A stretch of DNA of 64,000 bases from Lunatimonas lonarensis (GTDB taxonomy: Bacteria; Bacteroidota; Bacteroidia; Cytophagales; Cyclobacteriaceae), in assembly GCF_000390185.1 (NCBI RefSeq), contig NZ_AQHR01000114.1, forward strand, positions 1-64,000, given 5' to 3'. The position numbers were made by a program, and so were the translations under genes. Positions within the stretch are counted from its first letter, which is position 1. Every line of letters begins with the position of its first letter. Positions 43,954 through 54,132 of the stretch are shown one piece after another. The notes below the pieces were generated by a model. The model worked only from the letters and a program-made list of their open reading frames with translations. It was not told where the DNA came from and did not search any database.

Positions 43954-45441
43954 ATGGTTACCCTATTCATTCAACTGGAATTTTTCAAGCGTATCCGCTC
44001 CACGTCGTTTGCGAGAAGCCTAGCCGTGGGCATTTTCTTGGGTTTTCTGGCCTTGGTACTATTGGGCTACCTTTTGTTGCTGGGCTTGGCTTTGAAATTT
44101 CTGATAGATGAATTCTTTGCACCACCCTCCACTGCTGAATTCCTAAACTCCTATTTGGTTTACTATTTCACCTTCGAAATCCTGTACCGATATTTCATAC
44201 AGCAGCTTCCGGTGTTTACGTTGGATAATTTCCTGCATTTACCCATCGCCAAATCGAAAATTATCCACTACCTCCTGCTATCCTCCTTTGTCTCCCCACT
44301 GACGCTGATTCCCTTGCTCCTATTTGGTCCTTTCACGTTTGTGGAGATTTTGCCGACATATGGTTCCCTACCCGCTTTTTCTTGGCTGGGGTCTGTACTT
44401 TTAACGAGCTGGTCCATCCATTGGGTGATGCTGTGGTTTAAGCAACGCTTTGAAGACAGCTTTGTTGTAATACTTGCGTTGAGCGGCATCATGCTGGCGG
44501 GATATGGTGTGGCCTATTGGGGATGGTTCGATATAGGCGCGTTTTTTGAACCTGTTTTCACCTTTGCATTAGAGCATACGGCACCGGTCATTCTTCTTGC
44601 CATCGTGATGGTGTGCAGTTATTTTCTGTGCTTTGCCTTTTACCGGCAAAATGCCTACCTGGAGGATCTTTCTGCCAGGGAGGAGGGCGGAAAGAGCCAC
44701 GCTTCCTTCGGTTGGTTGTCGCGGTTTGGCTTGGCAGGAGAAATGGCAGATTTGGAGTGGAAGCTGATCGTACGCCATAAGAAAAGTCGGACCTACCTGA
44801 CCCTCTGTGGCTTCTTCCTGCTGTATGGTCTAATCTTTTATATCAACCCCATGTATGCGAAGGAGGAAGGTTTTTCCCATCTGTTTATATTTGTAGGCAT
44901 GTTCATTACGGGCATCTTTATGCTGCAGTACGGGCAGTTGTTCCTGAGCTGGAACTCAGCCTTTTTCGATTTTTTCCTTTCTCAGCCCGACGGCCTCTCC
45001 TCGCTAATCAAAGGCAAATACCTACTTTTTACGGGGATTTCATTCATCTGCTTTCTATTCTCCGTACCCTATGCCTATTTTGGGCTGGACATATTGTGGA
45101 TCCACATGGCCACCTTCCTGTTTAACGTGGGGATAACGGTTCATTTGGTGGTAATCTTGGCGCTTTGGAAGCCAAAACCCATGGACCTGAACAAGGGGGC
45201 TATGTTTAACTACGAAGGCGTGGGCATAGCCCAGTTTCTGATGATCATCCCGATGGTCGTCGCACCCTACCTCGTATTCCTTCCTGCGGCCTATTTTGGA
45301 GGAGACCACCTTGGCCTCGTTGTATTGGGTCTCTTCGGTGTATTGGGAATGATAGCTTTTCCAACGCTGCTGAATTATGCCATAGGAATAGCCACGCAAA
45401 ACCGATACGAAATCTCGTCTTCATTCAGACAGGAAACATGA
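43954..45441 (+). CDS. DUF5687-type ABC transporter permease
   Basis: 495-residue membrane protein with about 12 hydrophobic segments, matching the Bacteroidota permease family DUF5687 (start VTLFIQLEFFKRIRSTSF, ending near SSFRQET). The ATG at 43954 is used; a TTG just before it would add one residue. Its last codons overlap by four bases the start of the ATP-binding gene (ATGA overlap), so the two form one exporter. The substrate is unknown. Confidence 0.82.
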   Translation: MVTLFIQLEFFKRIRSTSFARSLAVGIFLGFLALVLLGYLLLLGLALKFLIDEFFAPPSTAEFLNSYLVYYFTFEILYRYFIQQLPVFTLDNFLHLPIAKSKIIHYLLLSSFVSPLTLIPLLLFGPFTFVEILPTYGSLPAFSWLGSVLLTSWSIHWVMLWFKQRFEDSFVVILALSGIMLAGYGVAYWGWFDIGAFFEPVFTFALEHTAPVILLAIVMVCSYFLCFAFYRQNAYLEDLSAREEGGKSHASFGWLSRFGLAGEMADLEWKLIVRHKKSRTYLTLCGFFLLYGLIFYINPMYAKEEGFSHLFIFVGMFITGIFMLQYGQLFLSWNSAFFDFFLSQPDGLSSLIKGKYLLFTGISFICFLFSVPYAYFGLDILWIHMATFLFNVGITVHLVVILALWKPKPMDLNKGAMFNYEGVGIAQFLMIIPMVVAPYLVFLPAAYFGGDHLGLVVLGLFGVLGMIAFPTLLNYAIGIATQNRYEISSSFRQET

Positions 45442-46136
45442 TACAGATACACTCGCTGAAAAAAACCTATGCCCATGGAACCGTGCTGGATATACCGGCA
45501 CTGTCCATCCCCTTGTCCGAATGCTTCGGCCTGGTAGGAAATAATGGTGCCGGAAAGACTACCCTCTTTCGGATCATCCTCGACTTGGTACGGGCTACCG
45601 AAGGGGAAGTGACCATAGACGGAGCCGTAGTAGCCCAATCGGAACACTGGAAACACAAGGTTGGAGCCTTCCTAGATGAACACATGTTGCTCTCGTACCT
45701 TACACCCGATGAATACTTCGAAGCGCTCCGGAAAATTTATCGCATATCAAAAGACGATCTCGGCAATCACCTCGACAAGTTCGGGGAGTTCTTTAACGGG
45801 GAGATCCTGCAACGGAAAAAGTACATCCGGGATCTTTCAAAAGGAAACCTTAAGAAAGTGGGGATTGCGGCTGCTTTGCTAGGCGATCCCGAAGTCGTGC
45901 TCCTGGATGAACCTTTCGAAAACCTGGATCCCAGTTCACAAATCCGCTTGAAGAAGCTGATTCTGGCCGAAAAGGAAACCCGGAAAACCACCTTCCTTAT
46001 CTCAAGCCACGACCTAAACCATATCACCGAGATCTGCGATAGAATCGTTCTGTTGGAAAAAGGATTGATCATCAAGGACTTAAAGGACAAATCGACCATG
46101 ATTCAGGAGCTGGATGCCTACTTTCAGGTAGGATAA
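45438..46136 (+). CDS. ABC transporter ATP-binding protein
   Basis: 232-residue ATPase that drives the adjacent permease. Walker A GNNGAGKTT (about 33-41), a signature region DLSKGNLKKVGIAAAL near 132-147 (in place of the classical LSGGQ), Walker B VVLLDEPF (about 153-160) and the switch His in ISSHDLNH near 188. Start overlaps the permease stop (ATGA). Complete and typical in length. Confidence 0.94.
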   Translation: MIQIHSLKKTYAHGTVLDIPALSIPLSECFGLVGNNGAGKTTLFRIILDLVRATEGEVTIDGAVVAQSEHWKHKVGAFLDEHMLLSYLTPDEYFEALRKIYRISKDDLGNHLDKFGEFFNGEILQRKKYIRDLSKGNLKKVGIAAALLGDPEVVLLDEPFENLDPSSQIRLKKLILAEKETRKTTFLISSHDLNHITEICDRIVLLEKGLIIKDLKDKSTMIQELDAYFQVG

Positions 46137-46228
46137 TTCCTCTTCCCTTCTTGTTTAGTCCTCCACTCCCATTTGAACAAAGGCCAAAAAAGGTTAATTT
46201 GGCAAGCGTATTTACCCCAATAACAACC

Positions 46229-47458
46229 ATGAAGCACACCAATCCAACGGGACGCAGAAAGTTTATCACAAAGACCGGATTAAGTTCGCTAGCGGCATTG
46301 CTGGGCGCCGAGATCGTTTTTGCCCTACCGGAAGGTTACCTCCCCCTCGTACTGGAAAACGATCCCCAGACCCTTTTTGGCAAGCATCCCGAGCTGATTG
46401 TTCGAAACAACCTGCCCTGGAACGTAGAAACCCCTGCCCACCTTTTGGACGACCGCGTGACGCCAAATGAGAAAATGTTTATTCGAAATAATGGGCTTGC
46501 TCCTGAAAAGATCGACGTGGCAGGTTGGACGCTGACGATTCGTGGAGAGGCGGTAAACCAAGAGAAAACCTACACTCTTCAAGACCTAAAGAGCAAGTTT
46601 ACCAAATACCAGTATCAACTTGTCTTGGAATGCGGTGGGAACGGAAGGGCTGACTTCTTCCCGCCCACAGAAGGCAACCAATGGGAAGTAGGGGCTGTAT
46701 CCTGCGCTGAATGGGCCGGGGTTCGCCTAAAAGATATCCTGTCCGATGTAGGCATAAAAAGCACCGCCGTATACGTGGGCTATCATGCGGCCGATCTTCA
46801 TCTCAGTCGGGACACGAACAAAGAGGTCATATCCCGCGGAGTACCCATCGCCAAGGCCTTGGAGAATGAAACGCTGATTGCCTATGAAATGAACGGCAAG
46901 GACATTCCTCCCGCCCATGGACATCCCCTTCGGCTGATAGCTTCGGGTTTTCCCGCCTCTGTTTCAGGCAAGTGGCTTACGGGACTTTCCATACGAGACC
47001 GAATTCATGACGGAGAAAAAATGGCACCTCCCTCCTATGCCCTGCCATGCGATCCGGTACAGCCCGGTAGCGATGTACCAAACGAAAACATGTGCATCAT
47101 CGAAAACATGCCGGTAAAATCGCTGATCACCTACCCCAAGTCCGGAGCAATCATCAAGGAAAACAGCCCTTTGCGTATCCGAGGGCATGCCTGGACCGCT
47201 GAACAGCGAATCACCAAGGTAGAGTATTCCATTGACTTTGGTGCCACTTGGAGTACCTGCCAACTTGAAAATGCCAAAAACCGGTATTGCTGGCAGCATT
47301 TTCAGGCAAGCGTCTCCTTTCCCCGAAAGGGGTACTATGAAGTATGGGTGAAGGCCACCGATGACTCCGGCAAAACCCAGCCCATGCTAACCCCCGGTTG
47401 GAATCCAAAAGGATACGCCAACAACGCTTGTCACCGCATCGCCGTTAAAGTATCCTGA
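46229..47458 (+). CDS. Sulfite oxidase-like molybdopterin enzyme
   Basis: Mo-cofactor enzyme of the sulfite oxidase family, 409 residues from the ATG at 46229. The N-terminus is Tat-like (GRRKFITKTGLSSLAALLG), so it is exported. The Mo-binding Cys is in LVLECGGNGR (near 136), with the family motifs GHPLRLI and SGKWLTGL (about 232-252) and a C-terminal dimerisation domain. A cytochrome c gene follows after 2 bases, as in the SorAB sulfite dehydrogenases. Substrate sulfite is inferred from family and neighbour. It does not require the MGD step made by MobA. Confidence 0.86.
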   Translation: MKHTNPTGRRKFITKTGLSSLAALLGAEIVFALPEGYLPLVLENDPQTLFGKHPELIVRNNLPWNVETPAHLLDDRVTPNEKMFIRNNGLAPEKIDVAGWTLTIRGEAVNQEKTYTLQDLKSKFTKYQYQLVLECGGNGRADFFPPTEGNQWEVGAVSCAEWAGVRLKDILSDVGIKSTAVYVGYHAADLHLSRDTNKEVISRGVPIAKALENETLIAYEMNGKDIPPAHGHPLRLIASGFPASVSGKWLTGLSIRDRIHDGEKMAPPSYALPCDPVQPGSDVPNENMCIIENMPVKSLITYPKSGAIIKENSPLRIRGHAWTAEQRITKVEYSIDFGATWSTCQLENAKNRYCWQHFQASVSFPRKGYYEVWVKATDDSGKTQPMLTPGWNPKGYANNACHRIAVKVS

Positions 47459-47460
47459 TT

Positions 47461-47928
47461 ATGAGGCAAAAACGGCTGCAAACCCGATTCCACCCCATTA
47501 TCGTAGGACTGGGAGTTCTCTTGCTCATTTTCGTTGGGTACTATGTATTTGATGCGGTCGTAAATGAACCGAATGACTTTGTAGCGGCTGACGCGCCCAT
47601 TCCACTGGATCAAATAGAAAATCGAGTGGAAAACGGCGTACACGTAGCCACCGGCCTGTTGGAGGGGGATGGTCTGAACTTGGTGATAGCAAATTGTACT
47701 GCTTGCCATTCTGCACAGCTGATCACGCAGAATAGGGCCGATCGGGAGGGATGGAAAAAAATGATCGTATGGATGCAACGTACCCAAAACCTTTGGGACA
47801 TGGGAAATCAGGAAGAGGTCATCCTTACCTACCTGGCTACCCACTATGGACCGGAGGATCCCCAATCGTCCGCCGGATTCAGGAGGGCTCCGTTGAAGGA
47901 CATTGATTGGTATGAACTGAGGGAATAA
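47461..47928 (+). CDS. Monohaem cytochrome c, partner of the sulfite oxidase-like enzyme
   Basis: 155-residue protein with an N-terminal anchor or signal (about 12-31) and one haem site CTACH (Cys79, Cys82, His83). A likely distal Met is in WKKMIVWMQ or LWDMGN. It is 2 bases downstream of the sulfite oxidase-like gene and probably accepts its electrons, as SorB does for SorA. Periplasmic. Confidence 0.85.
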   Translation: MRQKRLQTRFHPIIVGLGVLLLIFVGYYVFDAVVNEPNDFVAADAPIPLDQIENRVENGVHVATGLLEGDGLNLVIANCTACHSAQLITQNRADREGWKKMIVWMQRTQNLWDMGNQEEVILTYLATHYGPEDPQSSAGFRRAPLKDIDWYELRE

Positions 47929-48302
47929 TAGCCATACCCGAACGTTGGTAACCGAACTTGCAAATTTTTCACCTTTCCTTTTTTGGGGATTTGATAGCCC
48001 ATCCCAATTAAACATCCCCTCCGGTTAACCTGTACAAAAGAACAGATCGCTGACTGGTTCCCCAGCTTGCGCATGCCCTTCCCCAGCTCTCTGCATCGCC
48101 AGAAAGACATTAGGGGCAAACCGCTCATCTCCGGGTCGTTGATATTATTAAGCCACTATCCGTAAGATCGCCTTTTTTCTGGTCTGATTCCGCTATATTA
48201 TTATATAATCGGTATTCAAACTCAAAAATATATTTCCTATTTTTAAAAAGAATAGTAGAACAGCAAAACAACCCAAACCCAACTAACCCCAACTTTTGCA
48301 CC
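47929..48302. other. Intergenic region, no gene seen
   Basis: 374 bases between the cytochrome c and araC-type genes. AT-rich towards the right (48190-48260), where the araC promoter should lie. No palindrome, RNA or coding frame stands out. Confidence 0.5.
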
Positions 48303-49166
48303 ATGTATTCCGAGAAAATTGGAGGTTCCTTGCAATTTAACCTCAGGCACATTGGCACGAATGATTTTAAAGAACACGAGGATTTCCAAGGTATTTCCAG
48401 CCCTTTTTCACGAATGTACTTAGTTGTGAAGGGCAAGGGAGAGTTAATGACGGCATCAGGGCCCATAGATTTGCGTAAAGGAAGGATGTATTTGGTTCCC
48501 AGCTTCACGACCTGCTCCTACTTCTTTCACCCGGGCCTTCAGATGATCTATGTACACTTTGGCCTTAGCATGAAAGATGGAATAGATGCTTTTAATTTGA
48601 TGGGCTTTTATCAGACGGTGAAAGCCAACGACTTGATGAAATACCTTTTTACGCGATTACGGGACATCAACCCTAACCGAGAAATCCCACACCACGACCC
48701 AATGGTCTACCAAAGGAAGCCCTGGACAAACCAACGATTCTGTTTTGACTCCCTAAAACAACATTTGGAAACCACGTCACTTCTAGGACAGATCCTCTCC
48801 AATTTCATCCAACCCGAAATACCGTTGTCTGCCGGTAAAATCCTTCGATACGGCTTGCAGCCTATCCTTTACTTTATCCAGACAAACCTCGACAAAGAAA
48901 TCACGGTTGAGCAACTTGCCTCCATGGCCTGCTTTTCACCAGACCATTTTACCCGCACCTTCAAATCAGCATTGGGCGTGTGTCCAAACGAATACATCAT
49001 CTCCAAACGGATAGAAAAAGCCAAAGCTTTGTTGCTGACCACTAAATTGTCTCAATCGCAAATAATGGAAGAATCAGGCATCCGAAACACCTCGTATTTT
49101 ACCCGGGTTTTCAAAAAACACACCAACCTCACCCCATCGGCCTACAGAAGATTGCACATGGAATAG
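48303..49166 (+). CDS. AraC-family transcriptional regulator
   Basis: 287 residues: an N-terminal sensor domain with cupin-like features (about 25-110, MYLVVKGKGELMTASGPIDL) and a C-terminal double helix-turn-helix (about 188-285, EQLASMACFSPDHFTRTFK ... YFTRVFKKHTNLTPSAYRR). It converges with the SusCD operon, so it is a plausible controller of that locus, though control is not shown by the sequence. Confidence 0.92.
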   Translation: MYSEKIGGSLQFNLRHIGTNDFKEHEDFQGISSPFSRMYLVVKGKGELMTASGPIDLRKGRMYLVPSFTTCSYFFHPGLQMIYVHFGLSMKDGIDAFNLMGFYQTVKANDLMKYLFTRLRDINPNREIPHHDPMVYQRKPWTNQRFCFDSLKQHLETTSLLGQILSNFIQPEIPLSAGKILRYGLQPILYFIQTNLDKEITVEQLASMACFSPDHFTRTFKSALGVCPNEYIISKRIEKAKALLLTTKLSQSQIMEESGIRNTSYFTRVFKKHTNLTPSAYRRLHME

Positions 49167-49181
49167 TGTATCTCAAATTCC

Positions 49182-49222
49182 AAAAAAAACAGAGACCTCT
49201 TGGATCGCCAAGCGGCCTCTGT
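49182..49222 (-). terminator. Terminator of the SusCD operon
   Basis: On the minus strand ACAGAGGCC / GGTCTCTGT form a 9-base stem (one G-U pair; plus-strand 49214-49222 with 49189-49197) followed by a run of eight T or more (49189-49182). It lies about ten bases after the susD stop. Confidence 0.85.
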
Positions 49223-49232
49223 CACAATAGGT

Positions 49233-50768
49233 TTAATAGCCCGGATTCTGAATCAGATTTGGGTTAATGTCTATCTCAGATTGAGGGAACGGAAACAAAT
49301 AGTGCTTGGAAGGATCAAAAACACGTCTGATGTTTGAACCTGGCTCTACCAATGAATTGATATACGTTTCGGCTGTTCTCCACCTTCTGATATCCCTATA
49401 CCGCATTCCTTCAAACGCAAACTCAACTCTTCTTTCATTTCTGATTCGATCCCGCATTTGGCTTTGGGTTAAGCCAGTGGGTAATGGTGGCATTTCAACC
49501 CCAGGCCTCGCTCTTACTTGATTGATGGCATCATAGACTTGCTGTACCGGCCCTTGCGACTCATTAAGCGCCTCGGCATAATTCAATAATACTTCCGCAT
49601 ACCTCAACAAAACCCAGTCCTGTTCGCTCCTTGTGGCATAATCAATCGGCAAAGTTTCCACATTTCCACCTTTCACAGGAGAGAGTCCCGTTTGGGAAAT
49701 ACCATTCCAAGCAAAAGGAACCACCTCTCCAGAGGCCTTTATCGCAGGATCGGTGAAAGCCCGAATAGTCTCCAACAATCTTGGGTCTCGATTTTTCTTC
49801 CAATCGGTCGGATCATAGAGGGGAGATTGGTTTATCGGCAGACCATCTACGCACTCAAACGCATCGCGAAGCTCTGCCCGGGGATTCCATATGCCGTGCC
49901 AAAGCAACCGGATATCCTGTTGGCTGGAATTGTCCGGATTGAGATACCTTGTCGAAAACATGATTTCCGGGTTGTTGTTTTGCCCTTCTGCCAAGAACAG
50001 CGTTTTGAAATTGTTAAACAAACTGAATTTACCCTCGTCCATTACCTGTTTGGCAGCTGCCGCAGCCCCGGGCCAATCTGACATGAACAGCAGTACCCTG
50101 CTCTTTAGGGCCAACGCAGATCCTCTTACCGCATGTCCGCGAGCACTGTAGTCGGTATTGGGTAGATTGGCAATGGCAAAATCCAAATCTGCTATTACCT
50201 GCTGAACTACCTGTTCCCGCGTACTTTGTTGGACAGTAGCTTCCTCAATGGTTACCGGTCGGGTGTATAAGGGCACGCCGCCATAGAAGTCAACCAAGTT
50301 AAAATAAAACAACGCCCGTAGGAATTGAACCTCCGCTTTATAGATCGTTCTGGTGGCTTCTGGCATTTCTACCCTGTCTATATTGGCGAGGAAAAAATTA
50401 CAGGAAGCGACTCCTCTGTAACACTCGTTGTATATATTGGCCAATAGACCACCTGAGACTGCTTCCATATTACCCTGCGCGAAGGATCCTGTCGAGCTTG
50501 CGCCCAAGCTTTGGGCTCCCTCGTTTGCATCACCCGCCATTATATCCAGGGAATACACCCCTTCAAAATTAAAGGTGTTTACATTTAGACGCGAATACAC
50601 ACCCGCCAACGCCAAATCCGCATCCTTCTGGTTTTTCCAAAAGGTAGGACTGGAAATTTGCGTGGTAGGATTTCTTTCCAGAAAATCCTGGCAAGATTGG
50701 CAAACGATAAGGACGATCGCAATTAAAGCCGCCTTGGATGCCCAAATGATATTTTTTATAATTTCCAT
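49233..50768 (-). CDS. SusD/RagB-family nutrient-binding lipoprotein
   Basis: 511-residue outer-membrane lipoprotein that captures a nutrient for its SusC partner. The lipobox is LIVCQSC (Cys26) followed by QDFLERNPT, then the SusD-type helical repeats and C-terminal RagB domain (ERRVEFAFEGMRYRDIRRW near 440-458, a family hallmark; ending LIQNPGY). It lies 33 bases after susC on the same strand. The substrate is unknown; no glycoside hydrolase gene is nearby, so a glycan is not certain. Confidence 0.94.
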   Translation of the reverse strand: MEIIKNIIWASKAALIAIVLIVCQSCQDFLERNPTTQISSPTFWKNQKDADLALAGVYSRLNVNTFNFEGVYSLDIMAGDANEGAQSLGASSTGSFAQGNMEAVSGGLLANIYNECYRGVASCNFFLANIDRVEMPEATRTIYKAEVQFLRALFYFNLVDFYGGVPLYTRPVTIEEATVQQSTREQVVQQVIADLDFAIANLPNTDYSARGHAVRGSALALKSRVLLFMSDWPGAAAAAKQVMDEGKFSLFNNFKTLFLAEGQNNNPEIMFSTRYLNPDNSSQQDIRLLWHGIWNPRAELRDAFECVDGLPINQSPLYDPTDWKKNRDPRLLETIRAFTDPAIKASGEVVPFAWNGISQTGLSPVKGGNVETLPIDYATRSEQDWVLLRYAEVLLNYAEALNESQGPVQQVYDAINQVRARPGVEMPPLPTGLTQSQMRDRIRNERRVEFAFEGMRYRDIRRWRTAETYINSLVEPGSNIRRVFDPSKHYLFPFPQSEIDINPNLIQNPGY

Positions 50769-50801
50769 TATTCTGTTCTGTTTTTTGTTAAGACCACATG
50801 C

Positions 50802-53800
50802 CTACAGGCGTACTTTTAAACCAAGGGTATAAGAGGTTATTTGCGGGTATGCCTGAAACCAATTGGTTGCCGCTCTCTCCGGATCGGAACCCGGCCATTT
50901 GGTAAATGTGAGCAAATTGTCGCCCGAAATATAGAACCTCGCATTCTGTAACCCTATCCGCTTTATAAGTGCCGTAGGCATATTGTATCCCAGCATTAGG
51001 TTTTTCAAGCGAAGGTAGGAAGCATCCAATAACCAATAGGAGTTTCTGGTACCGGTGACCGGGCCGTATCCAGATATGTACATAGCCGGATGGCTATTGG
51101 TGGAACCCTCTCCTGTCCACATGTTATTTACAAAATCAACTGGAGGGGGAGACCCTTGAATATAGGGCACGAGTCCCCACGAGAGTCCCTGCGTACTCTG
51201 GGCTACCCCTTCCACTCCCTGAAAAAAGGCATTTAAGTCAAAATTCCGCCAAGCAAGATTGATTGTACTTCCATAAATGAAATCAGGATAAGCGCCTGGC
51301 ATCACAATCCGATCCGCCGCATTGATCACACCGTCTCCATTTTGGTCTTTGAATTTCAAATCTCCGGGCTTAGGATTAAACGGGTGTAGTGGCCCTTCCG
51401 CAATTTCCTGCTCGTTTTGGAAGATTCCGATCCACTCAACCATAAAGTGTGAGTTAAAGGGCAATCCTTCCTGAACTGTAAAATTACCGTAGATGGGTGC
51501 CAGTATGCGCAGTACCTCATTTCTGTAGGTTGAGAAGTTCAGGCTGAAATTGTAGGACAATTCGCCAACACGACCTATGGATCCTACTTCCAGGTCAATC
51601 CCTCTGTTTCTCATTTTTCCAAAGTTGACGGTTGGGGAAGTAAGTCCTACGCTGGCTGGTATCGGAATGTTATAGAGGATGTCATCTGTTACCTTATCAA
51701 ACCAGTCAAATGTCATATTGAACCTCCCTTCCGCCACGCTTAGGTCAAAGCCTATGTCCGTCATGGTAGTAGTTTCCCATCTCAGGGTGGGATCCACCAT
51801 ACGGTTCATCACTGCACCGGGAAAGGCTGTGGAGAACGGATAGGAAGTAGTTGCGAGTACCTCCTGGAAGGGATAGAGTCCTACGTTCTGATTGCCTAAT
51901 TGCCCCCATGAAGCCCTGATCTTTAGATCATCCATCCAGGAACTTTGCTGAAGAAAGGATTCCTGGGAGAGGCGCCAGCCGCCAGAAAGGGAGGGAAACA
52001 GTCCCCATCGGGTGTCAGCGGAAATCCGAGAGGTTCCATCATAGCGGAGATTTGCCTCAAAAAGATACTTACCTCGAAAGTTGTACATTGCCCTGGAAAA
52101 CAGCGATTGAATAGCCCACTCGCCTGAACTGCCGCTGGTGCTTTGATTTAATGGTGCACCCGCATCAAGTTCCTTCAACTCATCGGTGGGAAAGAACACC
52201 TTCGCTCCACCTAAAGACCGGCTCAAGAAATATTCCTGGTTGTAGCCCGCCAATATGTTTACATCGTGGTCGCTGTTGAATAATTTATGGTAATTTACCG
52301 TAGAATAAAACGTTGTAAGCATTTGGGTACTCCAGTTTTCCCTCACACCCAGCTGCCAAGTCGAATTGTTATGGGCATACGAGCCATCTTTGAAAAAATA
52401 ATTATCGACAGGAATCTCGTGATTTTTAAACGCCCTCGTATCATATGAAATCGCACCCTTTGAAAACCAGGTCAGGTTTTTATGTGGTTTGATCTCTGTG
52501 TAGAACTGCGGCAATATATTGTACTGGATATCTGTTTGGATACCACTCACGTCCTGGGCATCCGGATTCCGAACCGTCCACTCACCTATAGCCGAGCTAT
52601 ACCTGGCTACATATCCCGTACTCCCGTTTGGAAGCGTCATTGTGGGGGTGTAATTCGGGCCGGCACCATAGATGGCCAATATTTGAAAATCAACATCTCC
52701 ATTGTCCCAATTACTTCGTTGAATATCCTTTTGAACAAACTGGATGTCGCCTCCAACCTTGATCCAGTCCTTTAAGGTTGACTCGACCACCACTCGGGAG
52801 TTAAGCTTTTTGAACTCGTATAAACTGGTGATGCCCGGCTGGTCGAAGTAGCCCAACGAAACGTTAAACGTGGTTTTATCATTTCCGCCACCGATGTTTA
52901 TGGACTGGTTATGGGTAACCGCCGTGTGAAATGAATGATCTATCCAGTTAAAATTTGGATAATTGATGGGGTCATTGGGATTGTTCCTAAAAGCGTCTAT
53001 CTCCTGCTGGGTAAAATAAGGCACCTGACCAGACCGTTCGCGGCCTTGGTTCCAATACATCATGTAGTCAGCCGAATTGCTTAGAAGGTTAGGAAGCCGT
53101 GTAGCCTGCTGCACCTGAACGTTGCTGTGAATGTCCACATACAAATCTCCCGCCCGACCTTTTTTGGTGGTAATCAATATTACCCCGTTTGCGGCCCTTG
53201 CCCCATAAATGGCACTCGACGCGGCGTCCTTTAACACAGATATGGATTCGATATCATTGGGATCCAGGTTGGTCATATCTCCGGCAATCCCATTTATCAA
53301 GACAAGGGGATCGCTTCCAGCGGCACTGAACGTGCCGACTCCCCGAATCCGCAGGGTGTTGTTTTCGCTTCCGGGCTTACCTGAATGGGAAGAAACCTGT
53401 AGCCCGGCCACCTTTCCCTGTAGGAGATTAGCCACATTCGTTCCCGGACGCTTAATAATCTCGTCAGATGCAAGCGTTGCCACTGAACCGGTCAAATTAG
53501 CCTTTTTCTGCGTGCCATAGCCTACGACAATGACTTCATCCAAACTGGCCAGGTCCTCCTCCAATACTACGTCTATCACGCTACGGTTTCCTATTGTGAC
53601 CGATTGCGACTTGAAGCCTATAAACGAAAAGGAAAGCGTCGCATTATCGGGAACATTGACGGAATAAGAACCATCTCCATCGGTAACCGTACCGATATTG
53701 GTTCCCAATACGACCACAATCACTCCCGGTAAGGGTACCCCATTGACATCTTTCACGACGCCACGAATCAAAATGTCCTCGCTAGGATCATCCGGTGCAC

Positions 53801-53891
53801 TCATGGCATCCAAAGGAGCCATCAAAATCATTGCAAACATCATAAGGTGCCGCAACTTCTCAATAAATAATTTTCCTGAGTAATTTTTCAT
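50802..53891 (-). CDS. SusC/RagA-family TonB-dependent transporter
   Basis: Outer-membrane importer working with SusD. From the ATG at 53891 it has 1029 residues (a codon 42 bases further out is less likely). After a signal peptide comes a carboxypeptidase-regulatory domain (IRGVVKDVNGVPLPGV near 41-56), the plug with the SusC signature VVVGYGTQKKANLTGSV (about 123-139) and VLKDAASSAIYGARAANGVI, then a long beta-barrel ending TLGLKVRL. Genes upstream do not reveal a substrate. Confidence 0.94.
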   Translation of the reverse strand: MKNYSGKLFIEKLRHLMMFAMILMAPLDAMSAPDDPSEDILIRGVVKDVNGVPLPGVIVVVLGTNIGTVTDGDGSYSVNVPDNATLSFSFIGFKSQSVTIGNRSVIDVVLEEDLASLDEVIVVGYGTQKKANLTGSVATLASDEIIKRPGTNVANLLQGKVAGLQVSSHSGKPGSENNTLRIRGVGTFSAAGSDPLVLINGIAGDMTNLDPNDIESISVLKDAASSAIYGARAANGVILITTKKGRAGDLYVDIHSNVQVQQATRLPNLLSNSADYMMYWNQGRERSGQVPYFTQQEIDAFRNNPNDPINYPNFNWIDHSFHTAVTHNQSINIGGGNDKTTFNVSLGYFDQPGITSLYEFKKLNSRVVVESTLKDWIKVGGDIQFVQKDIQRSNWDNGDVDFQILAIYGAGPNYTPTMTLPNGSTGYVARYSSAIGEWTVRNPDAQDVSGIQTDIQYNILPQFYTEIKPHKNLTWFSKGAISYDTRAFKNHEIPVDNYFFKDGSYAHNNSTWQLGVRENWSTQMLTTFYSTVNYHKLFNSDHDVNILAGYNQEYFLSRSLGGAKVFFPTDELKELDAGAPLNQSTSGSSGEWAIQSLFSRAMYNFRGKYLFEANLRYDGTSRISADTRWGLFPSLSGGWRLSQESFLQQSSWMDDLKIRASWGQLGNQNVGLYPFQEVLATTSYPFSTAFPGAVMNRMVDPTLRWETTTMTDIGFDLSVAEGRFNMTFDWFDKVTDDILYNIPIPASVGLTSPTVNFGKMRNRGIDLEVGSIGRVGELSYNFSLNFSTYRNEVLRILAPIYGNFTVQEGLPFNSHFMVEWIGIFQNEQEIAEGPLHPFNPKPGDLKFKDQNGDGVINAADRIVMPGAYPDFIYGSTINLAWRNFDLNAFFQGVEGVAQSTQGLSWGLVPYIQGSPPPVDFVNNMWTGEGSTNSHPAMYISGYGPVTGTRNSYWLLDASYLRLKNLMLGYNMPTALIKRIGLQNARFYISGDNLLTFTKWPGSDPERAATNWFQAYPQITSYTLGLKVRL

Positions 53892-54132
53892 AATAAGGTT
53901 TGGTGGATTTATTTGTTTGTTAAAGCTATTCAATAACCTACCACCAATAGCCGTACTTTTCCGACCTTTTCTTGCACAAAAACGACTTGTTTAAAAAATT
54001 TAAGTGTTATAACGAAAAAACAATACACAATAAGGCAGCCGAAACAGCCTCCTTAACCTATCTACTACGATCCACCCCATCGAATAATTGCACCCCCTCG
54101 TATTCGACTGCCGACCAAAAAATAGGGCGAGG